Below are positions 14,359 to 22,426 of a DNA stretch of 31,771 nucleotides, piece after piece. The translations under genes were made by a program, and so were the position numbers. The DNA comes from Christensenella sp. UBA7102 (lineage in GTDB: Bacteria; Bacillota; Clostridia; Christensenellales; UBA1750). Where the stretch lies: positions 1 to 31,771 of the forward strand of contig DKYK01000022.1 of NCBI GenBank assembly GCA_002492415.1, in the 5' to 3' direction. Below the pieces are notes generated by a model. It was not told the DNA's origin and searched no databases. It saw nothing but the letters and a program-made list of their open reading frames with translations. How positions within the stretch are numbered: the stretch's first letter is position 1; each line of letters opens with the position of its first letter.

Positions 14359-14393
14359 TATACGCAAGAAATTTTGGGAGGAAGGGAACGCGC

Positions 14394-15470
14394 ATGAAGG
14401 CATTTCTCATTCTGGAGGACGGGACGGTTTTCGAGGGCAAGCGCATCGGCTCCGAGCGCGATGTGGTCTGCGAGGTCGTGTTCAACACCGCGATGGCCGG
14501 ATACCTCGAGGTGCTCACCGATCCGTCTTATGCCGGGCAGGGCGTCGTTATGACCTATCCGCTGATGGGAAATTATGGCATCAACGAAGAAGATGCGGAA
14601 AGCCGCCGCCCCTGGGCCTCGGCTTTTGTTGTGCAGACCGTGGCAAGGCGCGCCTCCAATTACCGCAGCGAAGAAGAACTCGACGGCTACCTTCGGCGCT
14701 GGGATATACCTGGAATCGCGGGCCTGGATACGCGCGCACTGACCCGCCACCTGCGCACACGGGGTACCATGAACGGGCTCATCACCTCAGATGAGAGCCG
14801 GTCTATACAAACTTGCGCGAAGATTGCAGGTGCCTACCGCGTTGCCGATGTGGTCAGGATGGTCAGCCGCACACAGTCAGAGCACTTTGATGGCCCTGGG
14901 TACAGGGTCGCGCTGATGGATTATGGCGCGAAGAACTCCATTATCAAATCGCTGTGCCGCAGGGGCTGCGACGTTACCGTGTTCCCGCAGGGCACCCCCG
15001 CCTCCGACGTGCTCGCCATCCGTCCCGACGGCGTGATGCTTTCCAACGGCCCTGGCGACCCAAAGGAGTGCGTGGGTCCCATCGCCTGTGTCCGCGAACT
15101 TTACGACAGCGGCGTTCCCATCTTCGGCATCTGCCTGGGGCACCAGATCACGGCGCTCGCCATGGGCGCGGACACTGAAAAACTGGACTACGGCCACCGC
15201 GGCGTCAACCACCCCGTCAAGGAGCTGGCCACCGGCCGCGTCTACATCACCAGCCAGAACCACGGCTACGTCGTGCGCGGCGAATCCATCCCGTCCTTTG
15301 CCAAGGTCAGCTTTGTCAACGTCAACGACGGCACCGTCGAGGGCGTGACCTACGACGGCGGCCGCGTCTACACCGTGCAGTTCCATCCCGAGGCCAGCCC
15401 CGGACCGGTCGATACCCGTTTTCTGTTCGATCGCTTCATCAATGTCATGGGAGGAAAACGCAATGCCTAA
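14394..15470 (+). CDS. carA: Carbamoyl-phosphate synthase, small (glutaminase) subunit
   Basis: CarA hydrolyses glutamine and passes ammonia to CarB for carbamoyl phosphate, used in pyrimidine and arginine synthesis. The start at 14394 (MKAFLILEDGTVFEG) is preferred over an in-frame ATG 17 codons upstream, because GGAGGAAGGG lies just before it and the upstream ATG overlaps the promoter. The 358-residue protein has the N-terminal CarA domain (FNTAMAGYLEVLTDPSYAGQ) and a class I amidotransferase domain with C247 (GICLGHQ), H331 and E333 (VQFHPEASPGP). It overlaps carB by eight bases. Confidence 0.96.
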   Translation: MKAFLILEDGTVFEGKRIGSERDVVCEVVFNTAMAGYLEVLTDPSYAGQGVVMTYPLMGNYGINEEDAESRRPWASAFVVQTVARRASNYRSEEELDGYLRRWDIPGIAGLDTRALTRHLRTRGTMNGLITSDESRSIQTCAKIAGAYRVADVVRMVSRTQSEHFDGPGYRVALMDYGAKNSIIKSLCRRGCDVTVFPQGTPASDVLAIRPDGVMLSNGPGDPKECVGPIACVRELYDSGVPIFGICLGHQITALAMGADTEKLDYGHRGVNHPVKELATGRVYITSQNHGYVVRGESIPSFAKVSFVNVNDGTVEGVTYDGGRVYTVQFHPEASPGPVDTRFLFDRFINVMGGKRNA

Positions 15471-18400
15471 GAGAAACGACATTCATCGCGTATTGGTCAT
15501 TGGCTCCGGCCCCATCGTCATCGGTCAGGCAGCCGAATTCGACTACGCAGGCACGCAGGCCTGCCGCGCTCTCAAGGAAGAGGGCATGGAGGTGGTGCTC
15601 ATCAATTCCAATCCCGCCACCATCATGACCGACGCCGACGTCGCCGATTGCGTTTACATCGAGCCGCTGGTTGCCGAGTCCGTCAAAAAGGTGATCGAAA
15701 AGGAGCAACCCGACTCCGTGCTGGCCACACTCGGCGGACAGACCGGCCTCAACCTCGTGATGGAGCTGGCTGAGGCGGGGATTCTGGATCAAATGGGCGT
15801 TAAGATCATCGGCACCCAGGCGCCCGCCATCAAGAAGGCGGAGGACCGCCTTGCGTTCCAGGAGACCATGCAGTCCATCGGCGAGCCCTGCATCGACGGC
15901 ATGGTCATCGAGACAGTCGGGGATGCCTGCGCGTTTGCCGAGCGGATCGGTTACCCTGTCATCGTGCGCCCCGCCTATACGCTGGGCGGATCGGGCGGCG
16001 GTATCTGCCGGAACCGGGAAGAGCTGGAGACGGTGTGCGCCAACGGCCTGCGTCTCTCCCGCGTCGGGCAGTGCCTCATCGAAAAATGCATCGCCGGCTG
16101 GAAGGAAATCGAGTACGAGGTCATGCGCGATGCCGCAGGCAACCGCATTACCGTGTGCAACATGGAGAATCTCGATCCCGTCGGCGTGCACACGGGCGAT
16201 TCCATCGTCGTCGCCCCCTCACAGACATTGGCCGATAAGGAATACCAGATGCTGCGCACCGCCGCCCTTCGCATCATCGACGCGCTGGGTGTGGTGGGAG
16301 GCTGCAACGTGCAGTTTGCGCTCAATCCGCATTCCGCGCAGTACGTCGTCATCGAGGTCAACCCCAGAGTCTCGCGCTCCTCGGCGCTGGCTTCCAAGGC
16401 CACCGGCTATCCCATCGCCAAGGTCTCGGCAAAGCTTGCATTGGGCTATACGCTCGATGAGATCAAGAATTCCGTCACCGGCAAGACCTACGCCGCCTTC
16501 GAGCCCACGCTGGATTACATCGTCGTCAAGATCCCCAAGTGGCCGTTTGACAAGTTCGTCACTGCAAGGCGCACGCTGGGGACCCAGATGAAGGCCACAG
16601 GCGAAGTGATGGCCATCGCTTCAACCTTTGAGGGCGGTCTGATGAAGGCCATCCGCTCGCTGGAGCAGAGCGTCGAATCCCTGCACCTGCCGTTTATCGA
16701 TGAGATGGATGACGAAGCGCTGCACAGGGAGCTCTACGTGGTGGACGATCGCCGCATTTTCGCCATCGCCGAGGCCATGCGGCGCGGCATCACGCTGGAG
16801 GAGATCGCGCAGATCACCGCCATCGATCCCTGGTTCCTGGAGGGAGTGCGCTCGCTCGTACAGATGGAAGCCGACCTGAAACGGGGCATGCCCAACTATG
16901 AGACTCTGCTCGAAGCCAAGCGCATGGGCTTTACAGACAGGACCATCGGTGATCTGTGCGGCGCCACCGCGCTGCAGATCAAGCTGCTGCGCCGCGAGTG
17001 GGGGATCGTGCCGGACTTTAAGATGGTGGACACCTGCGCGGCGGAATTTGAGGCCGTCACACCCTACTACTATTCCACCTACGCCTCTCAAAATGAGGTC
17101 AGCCCGGAAACGGATCGCAAAAAGATCTTGGTGTTAGGCAGCGGACCCATCCGCATCGGCCAGGGCATTGAGTTTGACTATTGCTCCGTCCATTCGGTAT
17201 GGGCGCTCAAGGAGATGGGCTGCGAAACCATCATCGTCAACAACAACCCTGAGACGGTCTCCACCGACTTTGACATCGCCGACAAGCTCTATTTCGAGCC
17301 GCTCACGCGCGAGGATGTGGGCAACATCGTGGACCTGGAAAAGCCCGATGGGGCGGTGGTGCAGTTTGGCGGGCAGACTGCCATCAAGCTCACGCGGGCG
17401 CTGGTGGAAATGGGCGTGCCGATCCTGGGCACCTCCGAGCGCGACATCGACCGCGCCGAGGACAGAGAGGAGTTCGACCGGATTCTGGAGCAGTGCGGCA
17501 TCCCGCGTCCGGCAGGGCACACCGTCTTTAACGCCGAGCAGGCGCTGGAAGCGGCGCACGACCTGAGCTACCCGGTGCTGGTCCGGCCCTCCTATGTATT
17601 GGGCGGCCAGGGGATGGAGATCGCCCGCTCTGATGAGGACATCATCGAGTTCATGCGCATCATCACGTCGCTGATGGAGATCAAGGAGCACCCGATCCTC
17701 GTTGATCAGTACGTCGAGGGGCAGGAGTGCGAGGTGGACGCCGTGAGCGACGGCGAGGACATCCTCGTTCCCGGCATCATGCAGCACCTGGAGCGCGCCG
17801 GCGTGCATTCGGGCGATTCGATTTCTGTCTATCCCGCCCAAACCTTGCCGCATGACATCTGTATGAAGCTGGTGGAGCACGCCCGAGCGCTCGCCAGGAC
17901 GCTGCATGTCAAAGGACTGGTCAACATCCAATTCATCGTCAAGGACGGCCGCGTCTATGTTATTGAGGTCAACCCCAGATCCTCGCGCACCGTGCCCTAT
18001 ATATCCAAGGTCACCGGCGTCCCCATCGTCAAGCTCGCCACGCGCGTTATCCTCGGCGAAAAGCTGCGCGATATGGGCTACGGCGTCGGACTGTACAAAA
18101 AGAGCCGCCTTGTCGCGGTCAAAATGCCGGTGTTTTCATTTGAAAAGCTCATCGACGCCGAGCCCAGCCTTGGCCCCGAAATGAAGTCCACCGGCGAGGT
18201 GCTGGGCGTCTCGCCCGACTATGCGCAGGCGGTCTACAAGGCCTTCCTGGGCGCAGGCTATAAGTTCAGTCGCACGGGCAAGGTACTCTGCTCCGTAAAC
18301 GACCACGACAAGGAGGAGCTGGCGTATCTGGCTGCCGAGTTTGCCGCGCTGGGCTACCGCATTGCCGCAACGCCCGGCACCGCGCGTCACCTCAAGGCAA

Positions 18401-18654
18401 AAGGCATTGGGGCGGAGGAGGTGTCCGAATTCGGCGAGCATCTGCAGAACCTCCATCCGGATGAGATTGCGCTCATCATCAACACAGCAACCCATGGCCG
18501 CCGTCCCGAGCGCCAGGGTTTTCAGCTCCGCCGCTGGTCCGTGGAGCATGGCGTTGCCTGCCTAACCTCGCTGGATACCGCAAGAGCCCTGCTCTTTAGC
18601 CTGAAAGGGGCGATGGAAAAGGGGTTTGATGTCGTGAATCTCGCTAAAGTCTGA
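15463..18654 (+). CDS. carB: Carbamoyl-phosphate synthase, large subunit
   Basis: The 1063-residue synthase is full length. It has two homologous ATP-grasp halves, the first from about residue 8 (VLVIGSGPIVIGQAAEFDYAG) and the second from about 553 (VLGSGPIRIGQGIEFDYCS), and a C-terminal MGS-like allosteric domain (about 930-1063). In other bacteria that domain binds UMP, IMP or ornithine. The start at 15463 (MPKRNDIHRVLV) has GGAGG nine bases upstream. An in-frame ATG seven codons earlier would include that ribosome site. It overlaps the end of carA, so the subunits are coupled. No terminator was seen after it. Confidence 0.97.
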   Translation: MPKRNDIHRVLVIGSGPIVIGQAAEFDYAGTQACRALKEEGMEVVLINSNPATIMTDADVADCVYIEPLVAESVKKVIEKEQPDSVLATLGGQTGLNLVMELAEAGILDQMGVKIIGTQAPAIKKAEDRLAFQETMQSIGEPCIDGMVIETVGDACAFAERIGYPVIVRPAYTLGGSGGGICRNREELETVCANGLRLSRVGQCLIEKCIAGWKEIEYEVMRDAAGNRITVCNMENLDPVGVHTGDSIVVAPSQTLADKEYQMLRTAALRIIDALGVVGGCNVQFALNPHSAQYVVIEVNPRVSRSSALASKATGYPIAKVSAKLALGYTLDEIKNSVTGKTYAAFEPTLDYIVVKIPKWPFDKFVTARRTLGTQMKATGEVMAIASTFEGGLMKAIRSLEQSVESLHLPFIDEMDDEALHRELYVVDDRRIFAIAEAMRRGITLEEIAQITAIDPWFLEGVRSLVQMEADLKRGMPNYETLLEAKRMGFTDRTIGDLCGATALQIKLLRREWGIVPDFKMVDTCAAEFEAVTPYYYSTYASQNEVSPETDRKKILVLGSGPIRIGQGIEFDYCSVHSVWALKEMGCETIIVNNNPETVSTDFDIADKLYFEPLTREDVGNIVDLEKPDGAVVQFGGQTAIKLTRALVEMGVPILGTSERDIDRAEDREEFDRILEQCGIPRPAGHTVFNAEQALEAAHDLSYPVLVRPSYVLGGQGMEIARSDEDIIEFMRIITSLMEIKEHPILVDQYVEGQECEVDAVSDGEDILVPGIMQHLERAGVHSGDSISVYPAQTLPHDICMKLVEHARALARTLHVKGLVNIQFIVKDGRVYVIEVNPRSSRTVPYISKVTGVPIVKLATRVILGEKLRDMGYGVGLYKKSRLVAVKMPVFSFEKLIDAEPSLGPEMKSTGEVLGVSPDYAQAVYKAFLGAGYKFSRTGKVLCSVNDHDKEELAYLAAEFAALGYRIAATPGTARHLKAKGIGAEEVSEFGEHLQNLHPDEIALIINTATHGRRPERQGFQLRRWSVEHGVACLTSLDTARALLFSLKGAMEKGFDVVNLAKV

Positions 18655-18704
18655 ACCATTCCTCTATCCGCGCCTTTGAGCCGAATAAGGGACAATGCCA
18701 TCGG

Positions 18705-18733
18705 TTGCGGGAAGTGACGTGTCGTGCTATAAT
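18705..18733 (+). promoter_or_regulatory. Promoter of the rsmE-mtaB genes
   Basis: TTGCGG (18705-18710), 17-base spacer, perfect TATAAT (18728-18733), 32 bases before the rsmE start codon. Confidence 0.75.
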
Positions 18734-18765
18734 GATGCCAGCTTGTACCCGAGGAGAAGTGAAGC

Positions 18766-19470
18766 ATGCACAGATTTTATTCAGACGAACAGGGCGACAT
18801 CATTGGCGAGGAGCTGGCACATCTTACACGTGTGCTGCGCCTTGACGCAGGCGACGAAGTGGAGCTGCTCTGCGCGGGCAAAAAACTGCGGGCCCGCATT
18901 GCGCAGGTGGACCGGGAATGCGCGCGCTGCGAAATACTGGGCGAACTGCCCGCCTGCGAGCCCCACTGCCGCGTGACGCTCTACCAGGGCCTGTGCAAGG
19001 GAGAAAAAATGGATTTTATCGTGCAAAAGTGCACGGAGATGGGTGTTGCGGCCGTCGTGCCGGTGGTGATGGCACGCTCGGTCGTCCGGCCGGACAAGGC
19101 CGACAAAAAGATGGAGCGCTATGCGCGCATCGCGCGCGAGGCCGTCAAGCAGTGCGGCCGCTCCACTGTGCCCGATGTGCTGCCCGCGCTCTCCTTTTCG
19201 CAGGCATTGGAGCGCATGAAGCGGCATGAACGCCTGCTTATGCCCTATGAAAACGGCGGAAAAGCCTTTCAAGCGCCCATTGCTGCGCGTGATGTGGCGC
19301 TGCTAGTTGGACCTGAGGGCGGGATTGCACCGGAGGAAGCCCGGGCGGTGCTGGAAGCGGGCGGCTGTGCCGTCACGCTAGGCAGCCGCATTCTCCGCAC
19401 CGAGACAGCCGGTCTGGTTGCGCTGACGCTCACGCTGCACTGTACGGGAGACTTGGGAGGAATGGCATGA
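18766..19470 (+). CDS. rsmE: 16S rRNA m3U1498 methyltransferase
   Basis: RsmE uses SAM to methylate N3 of U1498 in 16S rRNA in the decoding region of the 30S subunit. The 234-residue protein has the N-terminal PUA-like domain (MHRFYSDEQ, HLTRVLRLDAGDEVELLC). The SPOUT methyltransferase domain then shows CKGEKMDFIVQKCTEMGV, the LLVGPEGGIAPEE knot loop and LGSRILRTETAGLVAL at the SAM site. Length is typical (about 240). GAGGAG precedes the ATG. The stop overlaps the mtaB start (ATGA). Confidence 0.95.
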   Translation: MHRFYSDEQGDIIGEELAHLTRVLRLDAGDEVELLCAGKKLRARIAQVDRECARCEILGELPACEPHCRVTLYQGLCKGEKMDFIVQKCTEMGVAAVVPVVMARSVVRPDKADKKMERYARIAREAVKQCGRSTVPDVLPALSFSQALERMKRHERLLMPYENGGKAFQAPIAARDVALLVGPEGGIAPEEARAVLEAGGCAVTLGSRILRTETAGLVALTLTLHCTGDLGGMA

Positions 19471-20741
19471 AAACCGTAGGCTTTATGACGCTGGGCTGCA
19501 AGACCAACCAATATGATGCACAGGCCATGCGCGAGCAGTTCATCCGCGCGGGCTACGTCCCCGCCGCGTTTGAGGAGATCTGCGACGTCTACGTGGTCAA
19601 TACCTGCATGGTCACGGGTGTGGGGGAGAAAAAGTCGCTCAAGTTTGTACGCCAGGCCGCGCGGCGCAACCCGCAGGCCGCCATTGTGGTGGCTGGGTGT
19701 CTCGCGCAGCACGACGGCGAGAAACTTTTTCTTCCTGGCGTGCGCTTGGTTATCGGCAATGCGCATCGCGAGCATGTAGTGGAGTACCTTGAGGACGCCA
19801 TAGCGCGCGACGTCGCGGTCTGTGCAGTAGATGATCTGGCCGACACTGCATTTGAGGCGCTGGACGTTACAGCCAACGAGGGCCGCACCCGCGCCGTGAT
19901 GAAGATTCAGGAGGGCTGCGACAACCGCTGCGCCTACTGCATCATTCCCGACGTGCGCGGCCCCATCCGCTCCCGCCCTCTGCCTGATGTGCGCCGTGAA
20001 GCTGATGCGCTGGGCGCCGCTGGCTACCGCGAGGTGGTGCTCACCGGCATCCATTTGGCCAGCTATGGCCGCGATTTTCACGACGGCACCACGCTGCTGG
20101 ACGCCATCGACGCCGTGTGCGCCGCGCCTGGCGTCTCTCGCGTGCGCCTGGGCTCGCTTGAGCCCGCGTGGATCGACGAGGCCTATGCCGCGCGAATGGC
20201 GCAGCACGCCGACAAGCTCTGTCCCCAGTTTCATCTCTCGCTTCAGTCCGGCTGCGACAAGGTATTGGGCCGTATGCGCCGCCGCTACACCACCGCGCAG
20301 TTTGTGCGCGCCGTGGAGTGCCTGCGTGTGCACTTCCCCGGCTGTGCCATCACCACCGACGTCATCTGCGGCTTTGCCGGCGAGACCGAGGAGGACTTTG
20401 CGCAGACCGTCGCGTTCTGTCAACGCATCGGCTTTGCCCGCATGCACGTGTTTCCCTATTCTGAGCGAGAGGGCACGCCCGCTGTGCAATTTGACGGCGT
20501 AGTGCCGGTGTTTGAGCGCGAGCAGCGCACGCGCCGTTTGATCGCCGTGGGCCACGAGTTGGAGCGCGCCTATCTGGAGTCGCTCGTGGGGCAGACGGTC
20601 GAGGTAATGGCAGAAGAAGAGGGAGAAGGATACAGCCGCAGGTACGTGCGCGTGCGCGCGCCGGGCGCCGCTGCGGGCAGCATCGTGCAGGTTCGCATCA
20701 CAGGTCTTGACGGACTGACTGCCGTCGGCGAGTTGGGTTAA
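19467..20741 (+). CDS. mtaB: tRNA threonylcarbamoyladenosine methylthiotransferase MtaB
   Basis: MtaB turns t6A37 of tRNAs, such as lysine tRNA, into ms2t6A, which stabilises decoding. The 424-residue radical SAM enzyme has the N-terminal methylthiotransferase domain with three cysteines (C11, C47, C78) for the auxiliary 4Fe-4S cluster. The radical SAM triad is C151-C155-C158 in CDNRCAYCIIP. The C-terminus is TRAM-like (VGQTVEVMAEEE onward). It overlaps rsmE by four bases. The rsmE-mtaB pairing is common in Firmicutes. MtaB rather than MiaB or RimO is supported by the MKTVGFMTLGCKTNQYD start. Confidence 0.93.
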   Translation: MKTVGFMTLGCKTNQYDAQAMREQFIRAGYVPAAFEEICDVYVVNTCMVTGVGEKKSLKFVRQAARRNPQAAIVVAGCLAQHDGEKLFLPGVRLVIGNAHREHVVEYLEDAIARDVAVCAVDDLADTAFEALDVTANEGRTRAVMKIQEGCDNRCAYCIIPDVRGPIRSRPLPDVRREADALGAAGYREVVLTGIHLASYGRDFHDGTTLLDAIDAVCAAPGVSRVRLGSLEPAWIDEAYAARMAQHADKLCPQFHLSLQSGCDKVLGRMRRRYTTAQFVRAVECLRVHFPGCAITTDVICGFAGETEEDFAQTVAFCQRIGFARMHVFPYSEREGTPAVQFDGVVPVFEREQRTRRLIAVGHELERAYLESLVGQTVEVMAEEEGEGYSRRYVRVRAPGAAAGSIVQVRITGLDGLTAVGELG

Positions 20742-20753
20742 ACTGTATACAGT
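20742..20753. promoter_or_regulatory. 12-base perfect palindrome before the HIT gene
   Basis: ACTGTATACAGT lies immediately after the mtaB stop and 25 bases before the HIT start codon. It may be an operator, but no clear promoter boxes surround it, so its role is unsure. Confidence 0.3.
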
Positions 20754-20778
20754 GTATAAATCAGGGAGGTAACGAAGC

Positions 20779-21120
20779 ATGAACTGTCTGTTTTGTAAAA
20801 TCATTGCGGGGGAGATTCCCTCTGCCATCGTCTATCAGGATGAAGACTGCGTCGCCATCCGCGACATCAATCCCCAGGCGCCTACCCATGTGCTGGTGAT
20901 GCCGCGCAGGCATTTTTGTTGTCTGACCACCGCTGTAGCCGAGGATCCTGCGCTCGTTGGCCGTTTGATGCAGGCCTGCGTCAAGGTCGCACAGCTTGAA
21001 GGGCTGACGCAGGACGGTTATCGCGTCGTAACCAACATTGGCGAAAACGGTGCGCAGACCGTCAAGCATCTGCATCTGCATGTGCTGGGCGGAACAAAGA
21101 TGAGCGAGAAAATGTCCTAA
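20779..21120 (+). CDS. HIT-family nucleotide hydrolase (HinT-like)
   Basis: The 113-residue protein starts CLFCKIIAGEIPS and ends with the histidine triad HLHLHVLGG (residues about 97-105), the hallmark of HinT-type phosphoramidate hydrolases acting on adenosine nucleotides. C3 and C6 with H45 (APTHVLVMPRRHF) could form the zinc site found in some members. GGGAGG precedes the ATG. It is 37 bases after mtaB and probably shares its transcript. HIT proteins often sit near tRNA and ribosome modification genes in Firmicutes. Substrate not predictable. Confidence 0.92.
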   Translation: MNCLFCKIIAGEIPSAIVYQDEDCVAIRDINPQAPTHVLVMPRRHFCCLTTAVAEDPALVGRLMQACVKVAQLEGLTQDGYRVVTNIGENGAQTVKHLHLHVLGGTKMSEKMS

Positions 21121-21174
21121 AACGTTTACATGAAAATTAATAATGTATGTTTATACGCACAAACGCAATATGAG

Positions 21175-21203
21175 TTGCTTTTACGCTAAAATTAGCGTAT
21201 AAT
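21175..21203 (+). promoter_or_regulatory. Promoter and palindromic operator of the epimerase-hydrolase-Dpp operon
   Basis: TTGCTT (21175-21180), a 17-base spacer and perfect TATAAT (21198-21203). The spacer is almost filled by the palindrome TACGCTAAAATTAGCGTA (21182-21199, 8-base perfect arms around AA). An operator between the -35 and -10 boxes implies repression. The regulator is not in the window. Confidence 0.75.
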
Positions 21204-21216
21204 AAACGGAAACATA

Positions 21217-21244
21217 TTGCAGGTTTCGACGCATAAAACTGCAA
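21217..21244 (+). promoter_or_regulatory. Inverted repeat in the leader of the epimerase operon
   Basis: Ten-base arms TTGCAGGTTT (21217-21226) and AAAACTGCAA (21235-21244), one mismatch, around an eight-base loop, just after the expected transcription start. It could be a second operator or an mRNA-stabilising hairpin. It has no T-run, so it is not a terminator. Confidence 0.4.
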
Positions 21245-21331
21245 AATATTGCGGGAAAGGGGACGGGGCAAGACGCGCGCATGCGCTGGGACTCCGTTCT
21301 TTTCCGTACAGTACATAGGAGGCTGGAAGCA

Positions 21332-22411
21332 ATGAAGATTACAGATGTTAAAATCGAAAAGTTCTCCGCGCCGCTGGCCGAGCCCTTCCGCGTCGCCTTT
21401 GGCGTGATCGAGGACTCCGATTCCTGGAATGTAAAGATCATGACGGATGAGGGCATTTACGGCCTGGGTTCCGCCGCACCCCTGGGCTTTGTCACGGGAG
21501 AGACGATGGAAACCTGCTACCTGGTGATGAAGATGTTCGCTCAGGCTTTCATCGGCTTTGACCCCATGGACATCGCCGGCGCACACAAGCTGATGGATTC
21601 CATGATTCACGCCAATGGCTCCGCCAAATGCGCTTTCGACTTGGCGCTGTATGACATCATCGGCAAGAAGCAGGGCCTGCCCGTCTATAAGGTGCTGGGC
21701 GGTACCGATCCTGTTGTCCACAACGACATCACCATCGGCATCAATCCCCCTGAAAAGATGGCAGCCGATGCCGATAAGTATGTCAACCAGAAGGGCTTTA
21801 AGATCCTCAAGGTCAAGACCGGCATTAACCTGGCGGACGATATCCGCGCGCTGCAGCTCATCCGCAAGGTTTCCGGCCCCGACGTGCGCATCCGCATCGA
21901 CGCCAACCAGGGCTATAATGTCGAGACCGCGCTCAAGGCGCTGACCGAGTTTGAAAAGTTGGGCGTGGACGCCGCCGAGCAGTTCCTGCCCTGGTGGGAC
22001 TTTGAGGGCATGGCCGAGATCAAGGCCCGCAACACCACCTCCGTCAAGATCATGATGGACGAGTCTATCCACAACATCTACGACGCCCGCCGCGCTGCCA
22101 AGCTCAACGCAGCGGATTACTTCAACATCAAGCTGATGAAGTGCGGCGGCCTGTACTACGGCGCGCAGATCGCGGACATCGCCGAGGAAAACGGCGTCAA
22201 GTGCATGGTGGGCTGCATGCAGGAGAACAAGATCTCCATCACCGCGGGTGTGTCGCTCGTGGCGGCCAAGAAGGCCATCGTTGAGGCCGATTGCGACAGC
22301 TTCATGTTCTATGTGGGCGATGACGACGGCATCGCCGGCGGCTTTGACCGCGCCGGCGGCGTGTTCACACTGCTGGACAAGCCCGGCCTGGGCATTGACC
22401 TGGACTTCTAA
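21332..22411 (+). CDS. Dipeptide epimerase, enolase superfamily (L-Ala-D/L-Glu epimerase-like)
   Basis: The 359-residue protein is a muconate-lactonising subgroup enolase. Its acid/base lysines are K162 in KVKTG (KxK at 160-162) and K268 in NIKLMKCGG. Metal ligands are D190 (RIDANQGY), E216 (AEQFLP) and D243 (MMDES). The C-terminal YVGDDDG (about 327-333) matches the Asp-x-Asp site that holds the dipeptide amino group in L-Ala-D/L-Glu epimerases. The start at 21332 has AGGAGG upstream; an in-frame ATG 17 codons earlier lacks support. It heads an operon with four serine hydrolases and a peptide transporter, which favours a murein-peptide or other D-residue dipeptide substrate. Exact dipeptide unknown. 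Confidence 0.88.
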   Translation: MKITDVKIEKFSAPLAEPFRVAFGVIEDSDSWNVKIMTDEGIYGLGSAAPLGFVTGETMETCYLVMKMFAQAFIGFDPMDIAGAHKLMDSMIHANGSAKCAFDLALYDIIGKKQGLPVYKVLGGTDPVVHNDITIGINPPEKMAADADKYVNQKGFKILKVKTGINLADDIRALQLIRKVSGPDVRIRIDANQGYNVETALKALTEFEKLGVDAAEQFLPWWDFEGMAEIKARNTTSVKIMMDESIHNIYDARRAAKLNAADYFNIKLMKCGGLYYGAQIADIAEENGVKCMVGCMQENKISITAGVSLVAAKKAIVEADCDSFMFYVGDDDGIAGGFDRAGGVFTLLDKPGLGIDLDF

Positions 22412-22426
22412 AAAAGGAGAAGAAAA

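Noticed and set aside
19269..20828. 519-codon minus-strand frame
   Set aside because: Antisense to rsmE and mtaB, with no family motifs. Composition is that of a complementary-strand artefact.
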